Assembly: GCF_000020965.1 (NCBI RefSeq)
Contig: NC_011297.1
Span: 186,001 to 250,000, forward strand
Source: Dictyoglomus thermophilum H-6-12
Lineage (GTDB): Bacteria > Dictyoglomota > Dictyoglomia > Dictyoglomales > Dictyoglomaceae
DNA: 64,000 bases
Direction of reading: 5' to 3'
Part shown: positions 18,033 to 26,775 of the stretch, piece by piece
Position numbering within the stretch: the stretch's first letter is position 1
How the letters are laid out: each line of letters opens with the position of its first letter
Position numbers and translations under genes: made by a program
Notes under the pieces: model-generated
What the model saw: the letters and a program-made list of their open reading frames with translations, nothing else
What the model was told of the DNA's origin: nothing
Database searches by the model: none

Positions 18033-19308
18033 ATTAATTGTTGGTTTTGTACCAAAAGATAGCCGAGAGTTTGCATATGTAGTAGATAGTAAAAAGTATA
18101 AAGGGTATTCTACTATTGAGGCTTTGGCCTCTTATTTTTTACAAGACTCAGTAAATTTTAGGATATTACTTCTTAGACCCGAATCTTTAGACGAGTCTTG
18201 GGAAGAAGATTTAAAAAGCAGGTTAATTAGCATTGGAATGAAAGAGGAGAATATTGTGGTTTGTAAATTTCCTACCAATGGAAGTTATGAGGGAAAAAGG
18301 TTTATTACTGATCCTAAAATTATTTCAGATTTTATTTTCTTAGCTTTAAAGGAAAATTATAAAGAGGAAAAGGAAGTTATATTAGATGTATCAAGGGGGT
18401 TAAACTTCTTAGTCCTTAGTGCTGTAGAAGCTTATAGAAGATTTATTGTTGCTATTAAAGCTAAAAATATTTTGAATAGAGGAAACATACCTAACTTCAA
18501 ATATGTATACCTTACTCCTTTGGGAGAGGGAGGAGGCTTAAGCGAGATAAGGTTAGAGAAGATTGATGCTCATTTCTTTTTTGATTATTTTAAAAATTAT
18601 GATAGATTGCCTTTTGATTTTGAGACGGAAAAGAAGGAAGAATTGTGCATGAAATTTAATTTCATAAAGAAGTACATTACTCAAATAGTAAACACTTGTA
18701 TATACACTGTAAAAAGAGGTTTTGTTTTGGCTTTTCTAACCATTATAGATTGGAAAAAGGTTGAGGAATTCTTGAAAGAGGCAGAGGATAAATTAAATTT
18801 CTTAGCTTTAATGGATTTAGATTCTGAGCTCTCAGAATGGGAGAAAACTTCGGAGGGAGAAGAAATTATTAAGAGGAAATATGCCATGAATTATCCTTTG
18901 GGAAATCTCTGGATTTATATAAACCTATTAAAGGCTTTCTTGGAGATTTATTATGAGTATAGAGATAAAATTTTTATAGAAAATGATCTGAAATGGGTAA
19001 AGATAGAGACGCTTAAAGATTTTAACGAAAGGATAATTAATGGTGTTTTTAAAGAATATGGAACAAATGTGATTCTATGCAATGAGTTAGAAAAGTTTGA
19101 GTTTTCTTTCAAAAGAGGAGAAATTAGAGAAAGTAAAGGGGGACATTCGGATATTTTGAGAAACTTTAATGCTCATGCAGGACTCATATTGGACTTTTTG
19201 GAACAAGATCCTAAAAAAGGTGCTATAACTTATAAGAAAGAAATACATAACAAGATTAATAGTTTTTTGAGGGAATGGCAAAAAGAAATTGAAACATATA
19301 AAAGTTGA
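18025..19308 (+). CDS. csx1: Csx1/Csm6-family CARF-HEPN ribonuclease
   Basis: A 427-residue protein. The N-terminal CARF fold carries 'DVSRGLNFL' at D121-N127, where Csx1 proteins bind cyclic oligoadenylate, and 'YVYLTPLGEGG' just after it. The C-terminal HEPN domain has the RNase motif R379-xxxx-H384 ('RNFNAH'). Binding of the Cas10 product activates nonspecific RNA cleavage, causing dormancy or death of infected cells. Overlap with csm5 shows it belongs to the operon. The partner Csx3 at the operon start would clear the activator. Csx1 rather than Csm6 is preferred from the overall sequence, but this is not certain. Confidence 0.88.
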   Translation: MNKLIVGFVPKDSREFAYVVDSKKYKGYSTIEALASYFLQDSVNFRILLLRPESLDESWEEDLKSRLISIGMKEENIVVCKFPTNGSYEGKRFITDPKIISDFIFLALKENYKEEKEVILDVSRGLNFLVLSAVEAYRRFIVAIKAKNILNRGNIPNFKYVYLTPLGEGGGLSEIRLEKIDAHFFFDYFKNYDRLPFDFETEKKEELCMKFNFIKKYITQIVNTCIYTVKRGFVLAFLTIIDWKKVEEFLKEAEDKLNFLALMDLDSELSEWEKTSEGEEIIKRKYAMNYPLGNLWIYINLLKAFLEIYYEYRDKIFIENDLKWVKIETLKDFNERIINGVFKEYGTNVILCNELEKFEFSFKRGEIRESKGGHSDILRNFNAHAGLILDFLEQDPKKGAITYKKEIHNKINSFLREWQKEIETYKS

Positions 19309-19328
19309 ATTTAAAAAGGGTGAGAAAA

Positions 19329-20357
19329 ATGAAGGCAATGCTCCTTAGAGAAGTGAAAGATCTTACTGTATGGCAAGATCCTCTTTCTCTTGAAGAGGTT
19401 TCTATCCCTATTCCAAAGGAGAAAGAGATTTTGATAAAGGTTTCTGCTTGTGGAGTTTGTAGGACTGACCTTGATATTGTAGAGGGGAGACTTCCTCCTA
19501 CTAAATTACCTTTGATTTTGGGACACCAAATTGTGGGCACGGTTGTGGATAAGGGGAAAGATGCTAATAAATTCCAAATTGGAGATAGGGTTGGAGTTGC
19601 ATGGATAAATCATTCTTGTGGGGTGTGTAGGTTTTGTAGATCTGGTCAGGAAAATTTATGTGATGATTTCAAAGCTACGGGAAAAGATGTGGATGGAGGA
19701 TATGCAGAGTATACGGTTGTCTCGGAGGATTATGCTTATAAAATTCCTCAAAATTATTCTGATGAAGAAGCAGCACCACTTTTATGTGCCGGTGCAATAG
19801 GATATAGGTCGGTTAAGCTTTCTAATATAAAAAATGGGGATAATATTGGACTTTCTGGATTTGGAGCCTCAGGCCATTTAGTGTTGAAGATAATAAAGTA
19901 TCTTTATCCAGATTCTAAGATATTTGTTTTTGCAAGAAGTGAAAGAGAAAGAGAGTTGGCAAAGGAATTGGGAAGTTACTGGACAGGAGATTTTGGTGAA
20001 GTTACTCCCTTTAAACTAAATGCTATTATTGACACTACTCCTGTATGGAAAACTATAGTCTTAGTACTTAGGAACTTGGAAAAGGGAGGAAGATTGGTTA
20101 TAAATGCCATAAGAAAGGAAAATCAAGACAAAGACTTTCTCATTAACTTGAATTATGAAAGAGATTTGTGGATGGAGAAGGAGATAAAAAGTGTTGCTAA
20201 TATAACAAGGAGAGATGTGGAAGAATTTTTAACATTAGCAGAAAAGGTTGATTTAAAACCAGTGGTTGAAGTATATAAGCTGGAAGAGGCTAATAAGGCA
20301 TTGAGAGATCTTAAAGAGGGAAGGATAAGAGGGGCAAAAGTTTTGAAAATGAGCTAA
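19329..20357 (+). CDS. Zinc-dependent medium-chain alcohol dehydrogenase
   Basis: About 342 residues. Catalytic zinc ligands lie in 'CGVCRTDLDIVEG' and 'GHQIVGTVVDKG'; the structural zinc site is 'CGVCRFCRSGQENLC'; the NAD(P) fold is 'GLSGFGASGHLVLK'. This is the ADH family that oxidises alcohols or reduces aldehydes, close to the 'alcohol dehydrogenase AdhP-like' group; the substrate cannot be told. TTG 19305 is in frame, but ATG 19329 has AAAGGGTGAG upstream and gives the normal N-terminus. It follows csx1 by 20 bp and may be read from the CRISPR operon, though a functional link is not expected. Confidence 0.93.
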   Translation: MKAMLLREVKDLTVWQDPLSLEEVSIPIPKEKEILIKVSACGVCRTDLDIVEGRLPPTKLPLILGHQIVGTVVDKGKDANKFQIGDRVGVAWINHSCGVCRFCRSGQENLCDDFKATGKDVDGGYAEYTVVSEDYAYKIPQNYSDEEAAPLLCAGAIGYRSVKLSNIKNGDNIGLSGFGASGHLVLKIIKYLYPDSKIFVFARSERERELAKELGSYWTGDFGEVTPFKLNAIIDTTPVWKTIVLVLRNLEKGGRLVINAIRKENQDKDFLINLNYERDLWMEKEIKSVANITRRDVEEFLTLAEKVDLKPVVEVYKLEEANKALRDLKEGRIRGAKVLKMS

Positions 20358-20492
20358 CTTTCTTTATTATTTAATAATTCTAAAACTTAAATTTTTATGC
20401 TTGAAATTCATACTTAAATAGTATAAAATAAAAAATGAATTGTTTATATTTTTAGGCCAAAATAGTTTAATACTTAAGGAGGAGATATTTTT

Positions 20493-21716
20493 ATGAGTGA
20501 GCTTTTTGGTTTCAGAAAAGATAGAAAAGAAATGCTAAAAGAATTAATTAGAAAGATTCATAAGGGAGAAGATCCCGAAAAATTAAAAGCTCAATTTAGG
20601 GAACTTTTTGGTAGTGTTACAACTACAGAGATAGCACAAATTGAACAAGAGTTGATTCAAGAAGGTATGCCAAGAGAGGAAGTAATGAGGCTTTGCGAAG
20701 TACATCTTGCAGTATTTCAGGAGGCTTTAGATAAGGATAAACCTTCTGCTCAGTTGGGACATCCTGTGAATATTTTGATGGAGGAGCACAAAAAATTAAT
20801 AGAGTTTTCAGATAAATTGAAAAAAGCCATAGAGGAGCTTAGAGAAATAGGTGATTATGATAGAGGTAAAGATAAAATATTAGAAATCAAGGAAATTACA
20901 GATCATTTTAAGGAATCAGAAAAGCATTATTTGAGGGAAGAAAATGTTCTCTTCCCCTATTTAGAGAAGCATGGGATAACAGAGCCACCTGCTATTATGT
21001 GGATGGATCATGATAAGATTAGAGCAATCAAAAAGGATTTATATAAAATAGTGGATAACTATAATAGCATGAGTTTTGATGAGTTTATAAGAAGAATTGG
21101 GGTTGTGGCTATTGAGCTTGGAGATATGTTAGCTTCTCACTTTTACAAAGAAAATAATATTTTATTCCCTATGGGACTTCACGTAATATCCGAAGAGGAG
21201 TGGAAAGATATAAGGCTACAATTTGATGAAATAGGGTATTGTTGTTTTACTCCTCCTGATGTGATAACTCCTATAGAAGTAGAGAAGAAAGAGGTATCAA
21301 GTGTTCAGCAAGGTATGGTTAATTTACCTACAGGAAGCCTAAGTCTTATTGAGTTGGAGGCAATTCTAAATACCCTTCCTGTGGATATAACCTTTGTGGA
21401 TAAGAATGATGAGGTAAGATATTTCAGTGAGACAAAGGATAGAATTTTTGTGAGGACAAAAGCTGTGATTGGTAGAAAGGTCCAGCAGTGTCATCCTCAG
21501 AAAAGCGTTCATATAGTGGAAAAGATATTAGAAGAGTTTAAGAAGGGTACAAAGGATCATGCAGAGTTCTGGATAAATATGAATGGAAGGCTAATATATA
21601 TAAGGTATTTTGCTGTAAGAGATAGAGAAGGGAACTATTTAGGTACTTTAGAGGTCACACAGGACGTAACAGAAATCAAAAAGCTTGAAGGAGAAAGAAG
21701 ACTTTTAGATTGGTAA
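20493..21716 (+). CDS. DUF438-hemerythrin-PAS sensor protein
   Basis: A 407-residue protein with three parts. Residues about 5-80 are a DUF438 domain ('ELIRKIHKGEDPEKLKAQFR...EIAQIEQELI'). Residues about 88-235 are a hemerythrin-like four-helix domain with His/Glu ligands in 'HPVNILMEEHKKL', 'HYLREENVLFPYLEKHG', 'MDHDKIR' and 'HFYKENNILFPMG'. Residues about 285-400 are a PAS domain. Such proteins occur in anaerobes and probably sense oxygen, nitric oxide or redox state through a di-iron centre. AAGGAGGAG precedes the ATG. No output domain is fused, so it probably acts on a partner or as an oxygen scavenger. Confidence 0.9.
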   Translation: MSELFGFRKDRKEMLKELIRKIHKGEDPEKLKAQFRELFGSVTTTEIAQIEQELIQEGMPREEVMRLCEVHLAVFQEALDKDKPSAQLGHPVNILMEEHKKLIEFSDKLKKAIEELREIGDYDRGKDKILEIKEITDHFKESEKHYLREENVLFPYLEKHGITEPPAIMWMDHDKIRAIKKDLYKIVDNYNSMSFDEFIRRIGVVAIELGDMLASHFYKENNILFPMGLHVISEEEWKDIRLQFDEIGYCCFTPPDVITPIEVEKKEVSSVQQGMVNLPTGSLSLIELEAILNTLPVDITFVDKNDEVRYFSETKDRIFVRTKAVIGRKVQQCHPQKSVHIVEKILEEFKKGTKDHAEFWINMNGRLIYIRYFAVRDREGNYLGTLEVTQDVTEIKKLEGERRLLDW

Positions 21717-21723
21717 ATGGGAT

Positions 21724-21758
21724 AGCTGTCCTCTCTTTTACGGGAGGACAGCTTTTTT
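21724..21758 (+). terminator. Terminator after DUF438-hemerythrin gene
   Basis: Stem AGCTGTCCTC / GAGGACAGCT followed by a run of T, eight bases after the stop. Confidence 0.93.
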
Positions 21759-21871
21759 AACTAATTTTATCCTTATCATTTAAAATTTGTACTCATCAAG
21801 TGCTGATTTTTTATGATATAATTAAAATCTAAGCATATAGAGATAATTTGATAAAGCGTGCTTAATGAAAG

Positions 21872-22321
21872 ATGGAAAAAGTATTGATAAGAGCTGTTAA
21901 TAAAAAAGATATTGATTCAATTTACAATTTACTTAAAGAGCTTTATGAAACAATAGAGGATAAAAGCGGTTTAGACATTGATAGAGCTTATGAAAATCTT
22001 CAATTTTTTATAAGCAATGATAATAATCTTACTTTTGTAGCAGAGTGGGAAGGTAATATAGTAGGATTTATAAGCGTTTTTATAAGGAAAACAATTCTAC
22101 ATACATTACCTTCTGCATTGATAGAAGAATTAGTTGTTGACAAAAATTATAGGGGAAAAGGTATAGGTAAAAGGTTGATTGAGGCAGTAATAAAAAAATG
22201 TGAAGAATTAAATATAGGTGAAATTGAAGTGAGTACTGAGATAACTAATATAAATGCGAGAGAATTTTATAAAAGTATTGGATTTAAAGAAAAAGGTATA
22301 CTTTTGGAAATGGATTTATAA
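21872..22321 (+). CDS. GNAT-family N-acetyltransferase
   Basis: A 149-residue protein with the acetyl-CoA loop 'YRGKGIGKRLIEAV' near residue 92 and the C-terminal 'INAREFYKSIGFKEKG', both standard for GNAT enzymes. The acceptor is unknown; the size and 'STEITNINAREFYKSIGF' resemble small-molecule or protein-N-terminal acetyltransferases. A sigma-A-like TATAAT lies at about 21816. The ribosome binding site is weak. The gene stands alone between two terminator-bounded units. Confidence 0.88.
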   Translation: MEKVLIRAVNKKDIDSIYNLLKELYETIEDKSGLDIDRAYENLQFFISNDNNLTFVAEWEGNIVGFISVFIRKTILHTLPSALIEELVVDKNYRGKGIGKRLIEAVIKKCEELNIGEIEVSTEITNINAREFYKSIGFKEKGILLEMDL

Positions 22322-22466
22322 GTGTTACACCCCTCTTAAAGCCTAAAAAAGTGACATAAATAATATATCTCCATCCTCAAAAAAGATATTTTTTAATCTT
22401 ATCTACCCCTTTTTGAGATTTTTATGTTAATATACAAAAATTTTTTAAAAAGGAGGTTGGGAATAT

Positions 22467-23288
22467 ATGGTCGGTTTTATAGGCTATGGAAATATGGGAA
22501 GTATGCTTATTAGAAAATTCATTGAAGAAAAAGCCTTAAAACCACAAGAGATAATTGTATCTACAAGAACAAAAAGTAAACTTCAAAATTTAAAAGAAAT
22601 TTATAAAGATATTAATATTGCCGAGGATAATAAAGATCTTGCAAAAAGAGCAAAATACATTTTTATCTGTGTAAAACAGCCAGAAGTTAAGGGAGTTCTA
22701 GATGAGATTAAAGATTTCCTTGATTCTGATAGGCATATTATTTCTCTTGCAGGTGCTATAACCATTGAGAACATTGAAAAAATATTTCCAGGCCAAGTCT
22801 CAAAAGTCACACCTACGGTACTTTCGGAAATAAACGAAGGAGTAACACTTATTGCGCATAACGAAAAAGTGAAAGAAGAAAACAAGAAGTATATAGAGTC
22901 TTTATTTGAGAAGATAAGTAAAGTTAAGAGGATAACAGAGGAAGATTTTCCTTTTGCTGTAGAGATAACAAGTTGTGCACCAGGATTTTTGTCTTCAATT
23001 TTTAATGAATTTATGAAATCTTCTTTGAAGCATAATAAAACTCTAAGAGAAGACGAAGTAAAAGATATGTTAGTCTATACCATATATAGTACTGCAAAAT
23101 TAATTTATGAAAGGAATTTGGCTTTTGAAGATGTAATTGAGAAGGTTGCGACAAAGGGCGGGATAACGGAAGAAGGAGTTAAGGTTTTGGAGAAACATCT
23201 TACTCCAATTTTTGATGAAGTTTTTGAAAAAACTCTTGAAAAAAGAAGAATGATAAAAGAAAAAGCAGATGAACTTTTTAAAAGTTGA
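22467..23288 (+). CDS. Pyrroline-5-carboxylate reductase-like protein (ProC/ComER family)
   Basis: A 273-residue protein with the Rossmann loop 'GFIGYGNMGS' at residues 3-12, 'IFICVKQPEVKGVLDEI', and 'ATKGGITEEGVKVLEKH' near the C-terminus, all ProC-like. The middle reads 'VEITSCAPGFLSSIFNEF' where true ProC has a conserved Gly-Pro-Ala segment. This and the overall divergence place it with ComER-type proteins rather than clear proline biosynthetic enzymes. AAGGAGG precedes the ATG. It may reduce a proline precursor or a related imine; the substrate is not certain. Confidence 0.8.
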   Translation: MVGFIGYGNMGSMLIRKFIEEKALKPQEIIVSTRTKSKLQNLKEIYKDINIAEDNKDLAKRAKYIFICVKQPEVKGVLDEIKDFLDSDRHIISLAGAITIENIEKIFPGQVSKVTPTVLSEINEGVTLIAHNEKVKEENKKYIESLFEKISKVKRITEEDFPFAVEITSCAPGFLSSIFNEFMKSSLKHNKTLREDEVKDMLVYTIYSTAKLIYERNLAFEDVIEKVATKGGITEEGVKVLEKHLTPIFDEVFEKTLEKRRMIKEKADELFKS

Positions 23289-23293
23289 TGAAA

Positions 23294-23589
23294 TTAATCG
23301 GGATTAATTTTAGTATAATTATGAACCAAGATATTTCTAAACTTAGAGATTTTTTCCATAATATTATAAACCTCTTCAGATATTACCTTATTTTCATATA
23401 TTACTTTAAAAGTATCACTGTAACTTACAGGAGTTCTATATCCTTCATCTGAGATTATATGATTTGCAATATCTATGCATATCTCAATTGCTATTTGTAA
23501 AGTTCTTTCTACTATTCTTTGAGTTTTCCAATCACGAGAATATTCTTCTACGGTAATATTTTTCTTAAAATTAAATTTCTATCTATCAA
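23294..23589 (-). pseudogene. HepT-like HEPN toxin (DUF86), broken
   Basis: The minus strand encodes 'VEEYSRDWKTQRIVERTL' and 'IAIEICIDIANHIISDEGYR', then 'FRNILVHNY', which carries the HEPN RxxxxH motif of HepT RNase toxins. The N-terminus opens at TTG 23589 in another frame ('IDRNLILRK'), so about ten codons and the frame are lost. The product would also stop shortly after the RNase motif. The upstream neighbour encodes the matching antitoxin, also frameshifted, so the pair is inactive. Confidence 0.75.
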
Positions 23590-23992
23590 ACCTTATACCT
23601 CCTAAAAAGAATTTGTTTCTCCTTGATAGAAAAGTCAAGAAATTCTCTTAATGTAATGGACTCAAAGGAATATCTAAAAGATGGATCTCTATCAACTATG
23701 ACAATTTTATTTTCTAAAATTCTACCCTTTAATGATATGGGAGCTTCATTCAAAATTACAAGATCTATTTCATTTATATGAGTTTCTTCTTCTAAATCCC
23801 TTAGAATTTGAATTTTTTTATTAAAAAGATCTATATTTTTGGAATCTTCTAAATATATTGCAATATTGATATCACTTAAAGGGGTTATTCACCCTTTGCA
23901 AGACTGCCGAATACATATGCAAAAGCTATATCCTTGTGTTTTTCAAGAGCCTTTTTTATTTTTGGTATTATTTCTCTTAAATTCTCTAACAT
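23586..23992 (-). pseudogene. MntA-like nucleotidyltransferase antitoxin, frameshifted
   Basis: From ATG 23992 the minus strand reads 'MLENLREIIPKIKKALEKHK' and 'FAYVFGSLAKGE' before a stop. The next frame continues with 'PLSDINIAIYLED' and runs to 23586. Together they form the minimal nucleotidyltransferase motif GSxxxGxxxxxSDIxxxI. MntA antitoxins add AMP to the cognate HepT. The frame breaks between the Gly-Ser loop and the catalytic Asp-x-Asp-like segment. The end overlaps the start of the HepT relic, as in intact pairs. Confidence 0.75.
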
Positions 23993-24129
23993 AACTCTTC
24001 TTCTTATACCTCCTGATTTAAGTTTAACATAAAAATGTACCTTACAGAGATATAAAGTAAAACTATGTCCTATTTTAATTCCAATTTTGGTAAAATTTTG
24101 AAAAGTTTATTTTCTTAAAAAAATAACTT

Positions 24130-24148
24130 TTGCAGTATAATCAAAAAT
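24130..24148 (+). promoter_or_regulatory. -10 element placed for leaderless methyltransferase mRNA
   Basis: TATAAT at 24136-24141 ends seven bases before the ATG at 24149. A start site at the usual distance would fall on or next to the A of the ATG, and no Shine-Dalgarno sequence is present, which suggests a leaderless transcript. Confidence 0.55.
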
Positions 24149-24787
24149 ATGAAACATCAAGGTTGGGATTGGAAAGAAATAAAAGAAGAAAGATGGGATA
24201 CACCCGCAGAAGAGGTATATTATCTACTAAATCGTTGGAAAGATCAGGGAAAATCAAGATTTTTAGATTTAGGGTGTGGAAGGGGAAGACATTCTATATT
24301 CTTCGCAAAACATGGATTTGAAGTTTATGCTACAGATATCTCTGAGAGTGGTATTGAAATTTTAAAAGAGAAAGCTAAATTACAAAATTTGAATATAAAT
24401 GCTGAAGTATGTGATATGCACAATTTACCATATTCCAATGAATTCTTTGACTGTATGTTAGCCTTTCATGTAATATATCACACCAATAGAGAAGGAATAA
24501 GAAGAGTAATATCTGAAATATATAGAGTTTTGAAAAAGGATGGAGAATGTTTTTTGACCTTTAATTCCAAATTTAGTAAGAGCTTTAACAATCCTAATAA
24601 CATACTTCTTGAGGACGGCACCGTGATAAAAAAGGAAGGAATTGAGGCAGGAATACCTCACTACTACGTAGATAAAGAGGAAGTTCTTGAGTTGATGAAC
24701 AATTTTGAAATAATTAGTTTTAAATATGTAGAGGAAATACTTCCTAAAAGAAGTAATAAATTCTTTGTACTTGCAACTAAAAAATAA
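24149..24787 (+). CDS. SAM-dependent class I methyltransferase
   Basis: A 212-residue Rossmann-fold methyltransferase. Motif I is 'FLDLGCGRGRHSIFFAKHG', the acidic residue of motif II is in 'VYATDIS', and 'FDCMLAFHVIYHTNREGI' is motif IV. This resembles the TehB/UbiE-like small-molecule methyltransferases, but the substrate cannot be told. An overlapping plus-strand frame from 24130 is a shadow. The gene stands alone downstream of the decayed MntA-HepT pair and is probably translated from a leaderless mRNA. Confidence 0.88.
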   Translation: MKHQGWDWKEIKEERWDTPAEEVYYLLNRWKDQGKSRFLDLGCGRGRHSIFFAKHGFEVYATDISESGIEILKEKAKLQNLNINAEVCDMHNLPYSNEFFDCMLAFHVIYHTNREGIRRVISEIYRVLKKDGECFLTFNSKFSKSFNNPNNILLEDGTVIKKEGIEAGIPHYYVDKEEVLELMNNFEIISFKYVEEILPKRSNKFFVLATKK

Positions 24788-24793
24788 TATAAA

Positions 24794-24820
24794 AAGGCAG
24801 GAGAATATATCTCCTGCCTT
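24794..24820. terminator. Hairpin terminator between 24787 and 24831
   Basis: Stem AAGGCAGGAG / CTCCTGCCTT. The T-run is good on the minus strand (towards 24791) and poor on the plus strand, so it mainly ends minus-strand transcription. Confidence 0.8.
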
Positions 24821-24830
24821 GAAGTGGTTT

Positions 24831-25080
24831 TTAGTAAAGTTTTGAAATATCTACATTGTATATCTCAAGTTCATCATAGGTTCCCATCATAGAGTGTGGG
24901 CCGTATGGCCAATGTGAACCAAAAGGAATTATTATCAAGGTGAAGTAAGTCCTAATAGTAGCGTTAATATAAATATTCCTCACTATATGACCTTTGATAT
25001 AGTAATTGCAAGACCTTGTAAAGGAAAGATTGGTTGGCTCCATGGAAGGGAAAATGACGGTATTATAGTATACGTAGCAA
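24831..25080 (-). pseudogene. 3' remnant of a secreted-protein gene
   Basis: A minus-strand frame of 70 codons from ATG 25043 ends in 'GTYDELEIYNVDISKLY' and runs into a terminator. The reading frame extends a little further upstream without a start, ribosome binding site or signal peptide. It looks like the C-terminal end of a beta-rich extracellular protein whose 5' part was lost. The family is not recognised. Confidence 0.4.
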
Positions 25081-25101
25081 AGTAAGTATTAATTTTAAAA
25101 A

Positions 25102-25137
25102 GGCTCCTCTATTTTTATAAGAGGAGCCCTTTTAAAA
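25102..25137 (-). terminator. Terminator of lipoprotein gene 25143-26570
   Basis: Stem GGCTCCTCT / AGAGGAGCC with T-rich flanks on both sides, directly after the stop of the minus-strand lipoprotein gene. Confidence 0.88.
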
Positions 25138-25142
25138 TGAGA

Positions 25143-26570
25143 TTAATCTGCTTTACCTGTGTTTTTTAAATCCTTTCTATATTTAGGCCAGGGTGAATCC
25201 ATGAGTCCAGTACTATCAACTTTAATGGCAAATAGTTCTGATCCAAGGGTTCCGAAATACAAAATGCCATCATTAGATAAAGTAGTGTAATATGTTTGTG
25301 GGGCAGTGTAGTTCCACTTTATAGATAGATCTGATGCATCTATAGCTCTAATGACGTATTTGCTTGAATCAATACCTATGGCATAGATTATACCCTCTTT
25401 AGATATAACTAACGAAGAATGATAACCTATATTTGTAGATTCAACAATAGAGCCATTATTAGTTGATATTTTATAAATATTTTTGCTTTCATCGCAAACA
25501 TATAGATAGCCAGAATTATCAAATATTGGAGAATAATAGATGTTTCCAGAAACCTGAGTAGTCCATTGTAGAGTACCTTCTTTATCATACTTATATATCT
25601 TTCCATAGGTTCCGCTTGATATTGGCAAGTATATATTTCCTTCACTATCTATTGAGGGTGGAGCAGTGCACCATTCATTTATAGGAAAACTGTAAGACCA
25701 TCTATAATTACCATCAGAATTAATAGAGTAAAAGACACCTCCAGAACCAGTGTTTTTACAAAATGTATAAATATTATCATCTTTATCTACTACTGGGTAT
25801 GAGGTTATACCTTGTCCACAAGTGTAAGTCCATCTTATATTACCATTAGAATCTAATGAGTAGAGATAGCCTGCTGCATTTCCAAGATATATGTTTCCTT
25901 TAGAGTCAAGAGTAAGAGAAATATTTCCAATATGATTGTTTAATTTACTTATAAGAGTACTCCATTTTGTTGATCCATCTCCTGGATTTACAGCGTATAA
26001 TTGTGCATTGTCCCCACTGCTTACTACATAAATGGTTCCATCATTTCCAATAACAGGAGAGCATTGAACATTGAAATATTCATTCTCGAGGCTTTTTCCC
26101 CACTTTATGCTACCATCAGGATTAATTGCGTAGAGTTTACTTCCTATTACATAAATAGTTCCATCATCTCCTATGGCAGGGCAAGCATATATGTAACCTG
26201 TTCCAATGATCCATTTCAAGAATGCGTTTTTACCTACATTGATACTTGCAGATGACGTGTTTCCTTTATTGTCGTATGCTTTAACGGTGATAGTATGATT
26301 TCCTGTCTCAAATCCTTCTGTATTCCAACTGCATGTATATGGTGCTTGGGTTTTTGTGCCTATTTTTGTATCGTCTACATAGAATTCTACAGAACTTATA
26401 CTATTTTTCTCATCTACTGTTACTTGTACTTCTATGTTTACTGTTCCAGAGACAATATCTTCATTTTTTGGGTTTAGAATTGATATTTGAGGATTTTTTT
26501 TGGTTACACATCCACCAATGAAAAGAGTTAAAATAAGAGTAATTAAGAAAATTCTTGAAATCCCCTTCAT
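25143..26570 (-). CDS. Lipoprotein with Ig-like domain and PQQ-like repeats
   Basis: A 475-residue protein with a lipobox ending at C21 ('LFIGGC'). Residues about 28-112 form an Ig-like domain ('IVSGTVNIEVQVTVDEKNSI...VEFYVDDTKIGTKTQAPYTC') closely resembling that of the 8819 protein. The rest is PQQ-like propeller repeats ('CPAIGDDGTIYVIGSKLYAI'). It ends 'DSPWPKYRKDLKNTGKAD', the diverged form of the tail shared by the 8819 and 10484 proteins. It is the third member of this envelope lipoprotein family in the window. The role is unknown; binding of a partner protein or polysaccharide is plausible. Confidence 0.85.
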   Translation of the reverse strand: MKGISRIFLITLILTLFIGGCVTKKNPQISILNPKNEDIVSGTVNIEVQVTVDEKNSISSVEFYVDDTKIGTKTQAPYTCSWNTEGFETGNHTITVKAYDNKGNTSSASINVGKNAFLKWIIGTGYIYACPAIGDDGTIYVIGSKLYAINPDGSIKWGKSLENEYFNVQCSPVIGNDGTIYVVSSGDNAQLYAVNPGDGSTKWSTLISKLNNHIGNISLTLDSKGNIYLGNAAGYLYSLDSNGNIRWTYTCGQGITSYPVVDKDDNIYTFCKNTGSGGVFYSINSDGNYRWSYSFPINEWCTAPPSIDSEGNIYLPISSGTYGKIYKYDKEGTLQWTTQVSGNIYYSPIFDNSGYLYVCDESKNIYKISTNNGSIVESTNIGYHSSLVISKEGIIYAIGIDSSKYVIRAIDASDLSIKWNYTAPQTYYTTLSNDGILYFGTLGSELFAIKVDSTGLMDSPWPKYRKDLKNTGKAD

Positions 26571-26775
26571 ATCTTGCTCTCCTTTCGAGAATGTTTAAAA
26601 GGTTAAAAATAGAAATTAACGGTGCTAATTTATATTTTTAACCTTTTTGTATTTTAAATTGTATCACAATTTTGCCATTTTAGAAATTTATATATGTTTT
26701 TTAATAGTCAGCTTTTGAGTTATCACAAAATTTAATATAATTATTTATAATATTTGAACAAGTAGGGGGACTATT

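Noticed and set aside
11600-20500. CRISPR array near the csm operon
   Set aside because: No regularly spaced direct repeats of 25-40 bp with unique spacers are present here or elsewhere in the window; the only tandem repeats are coding.
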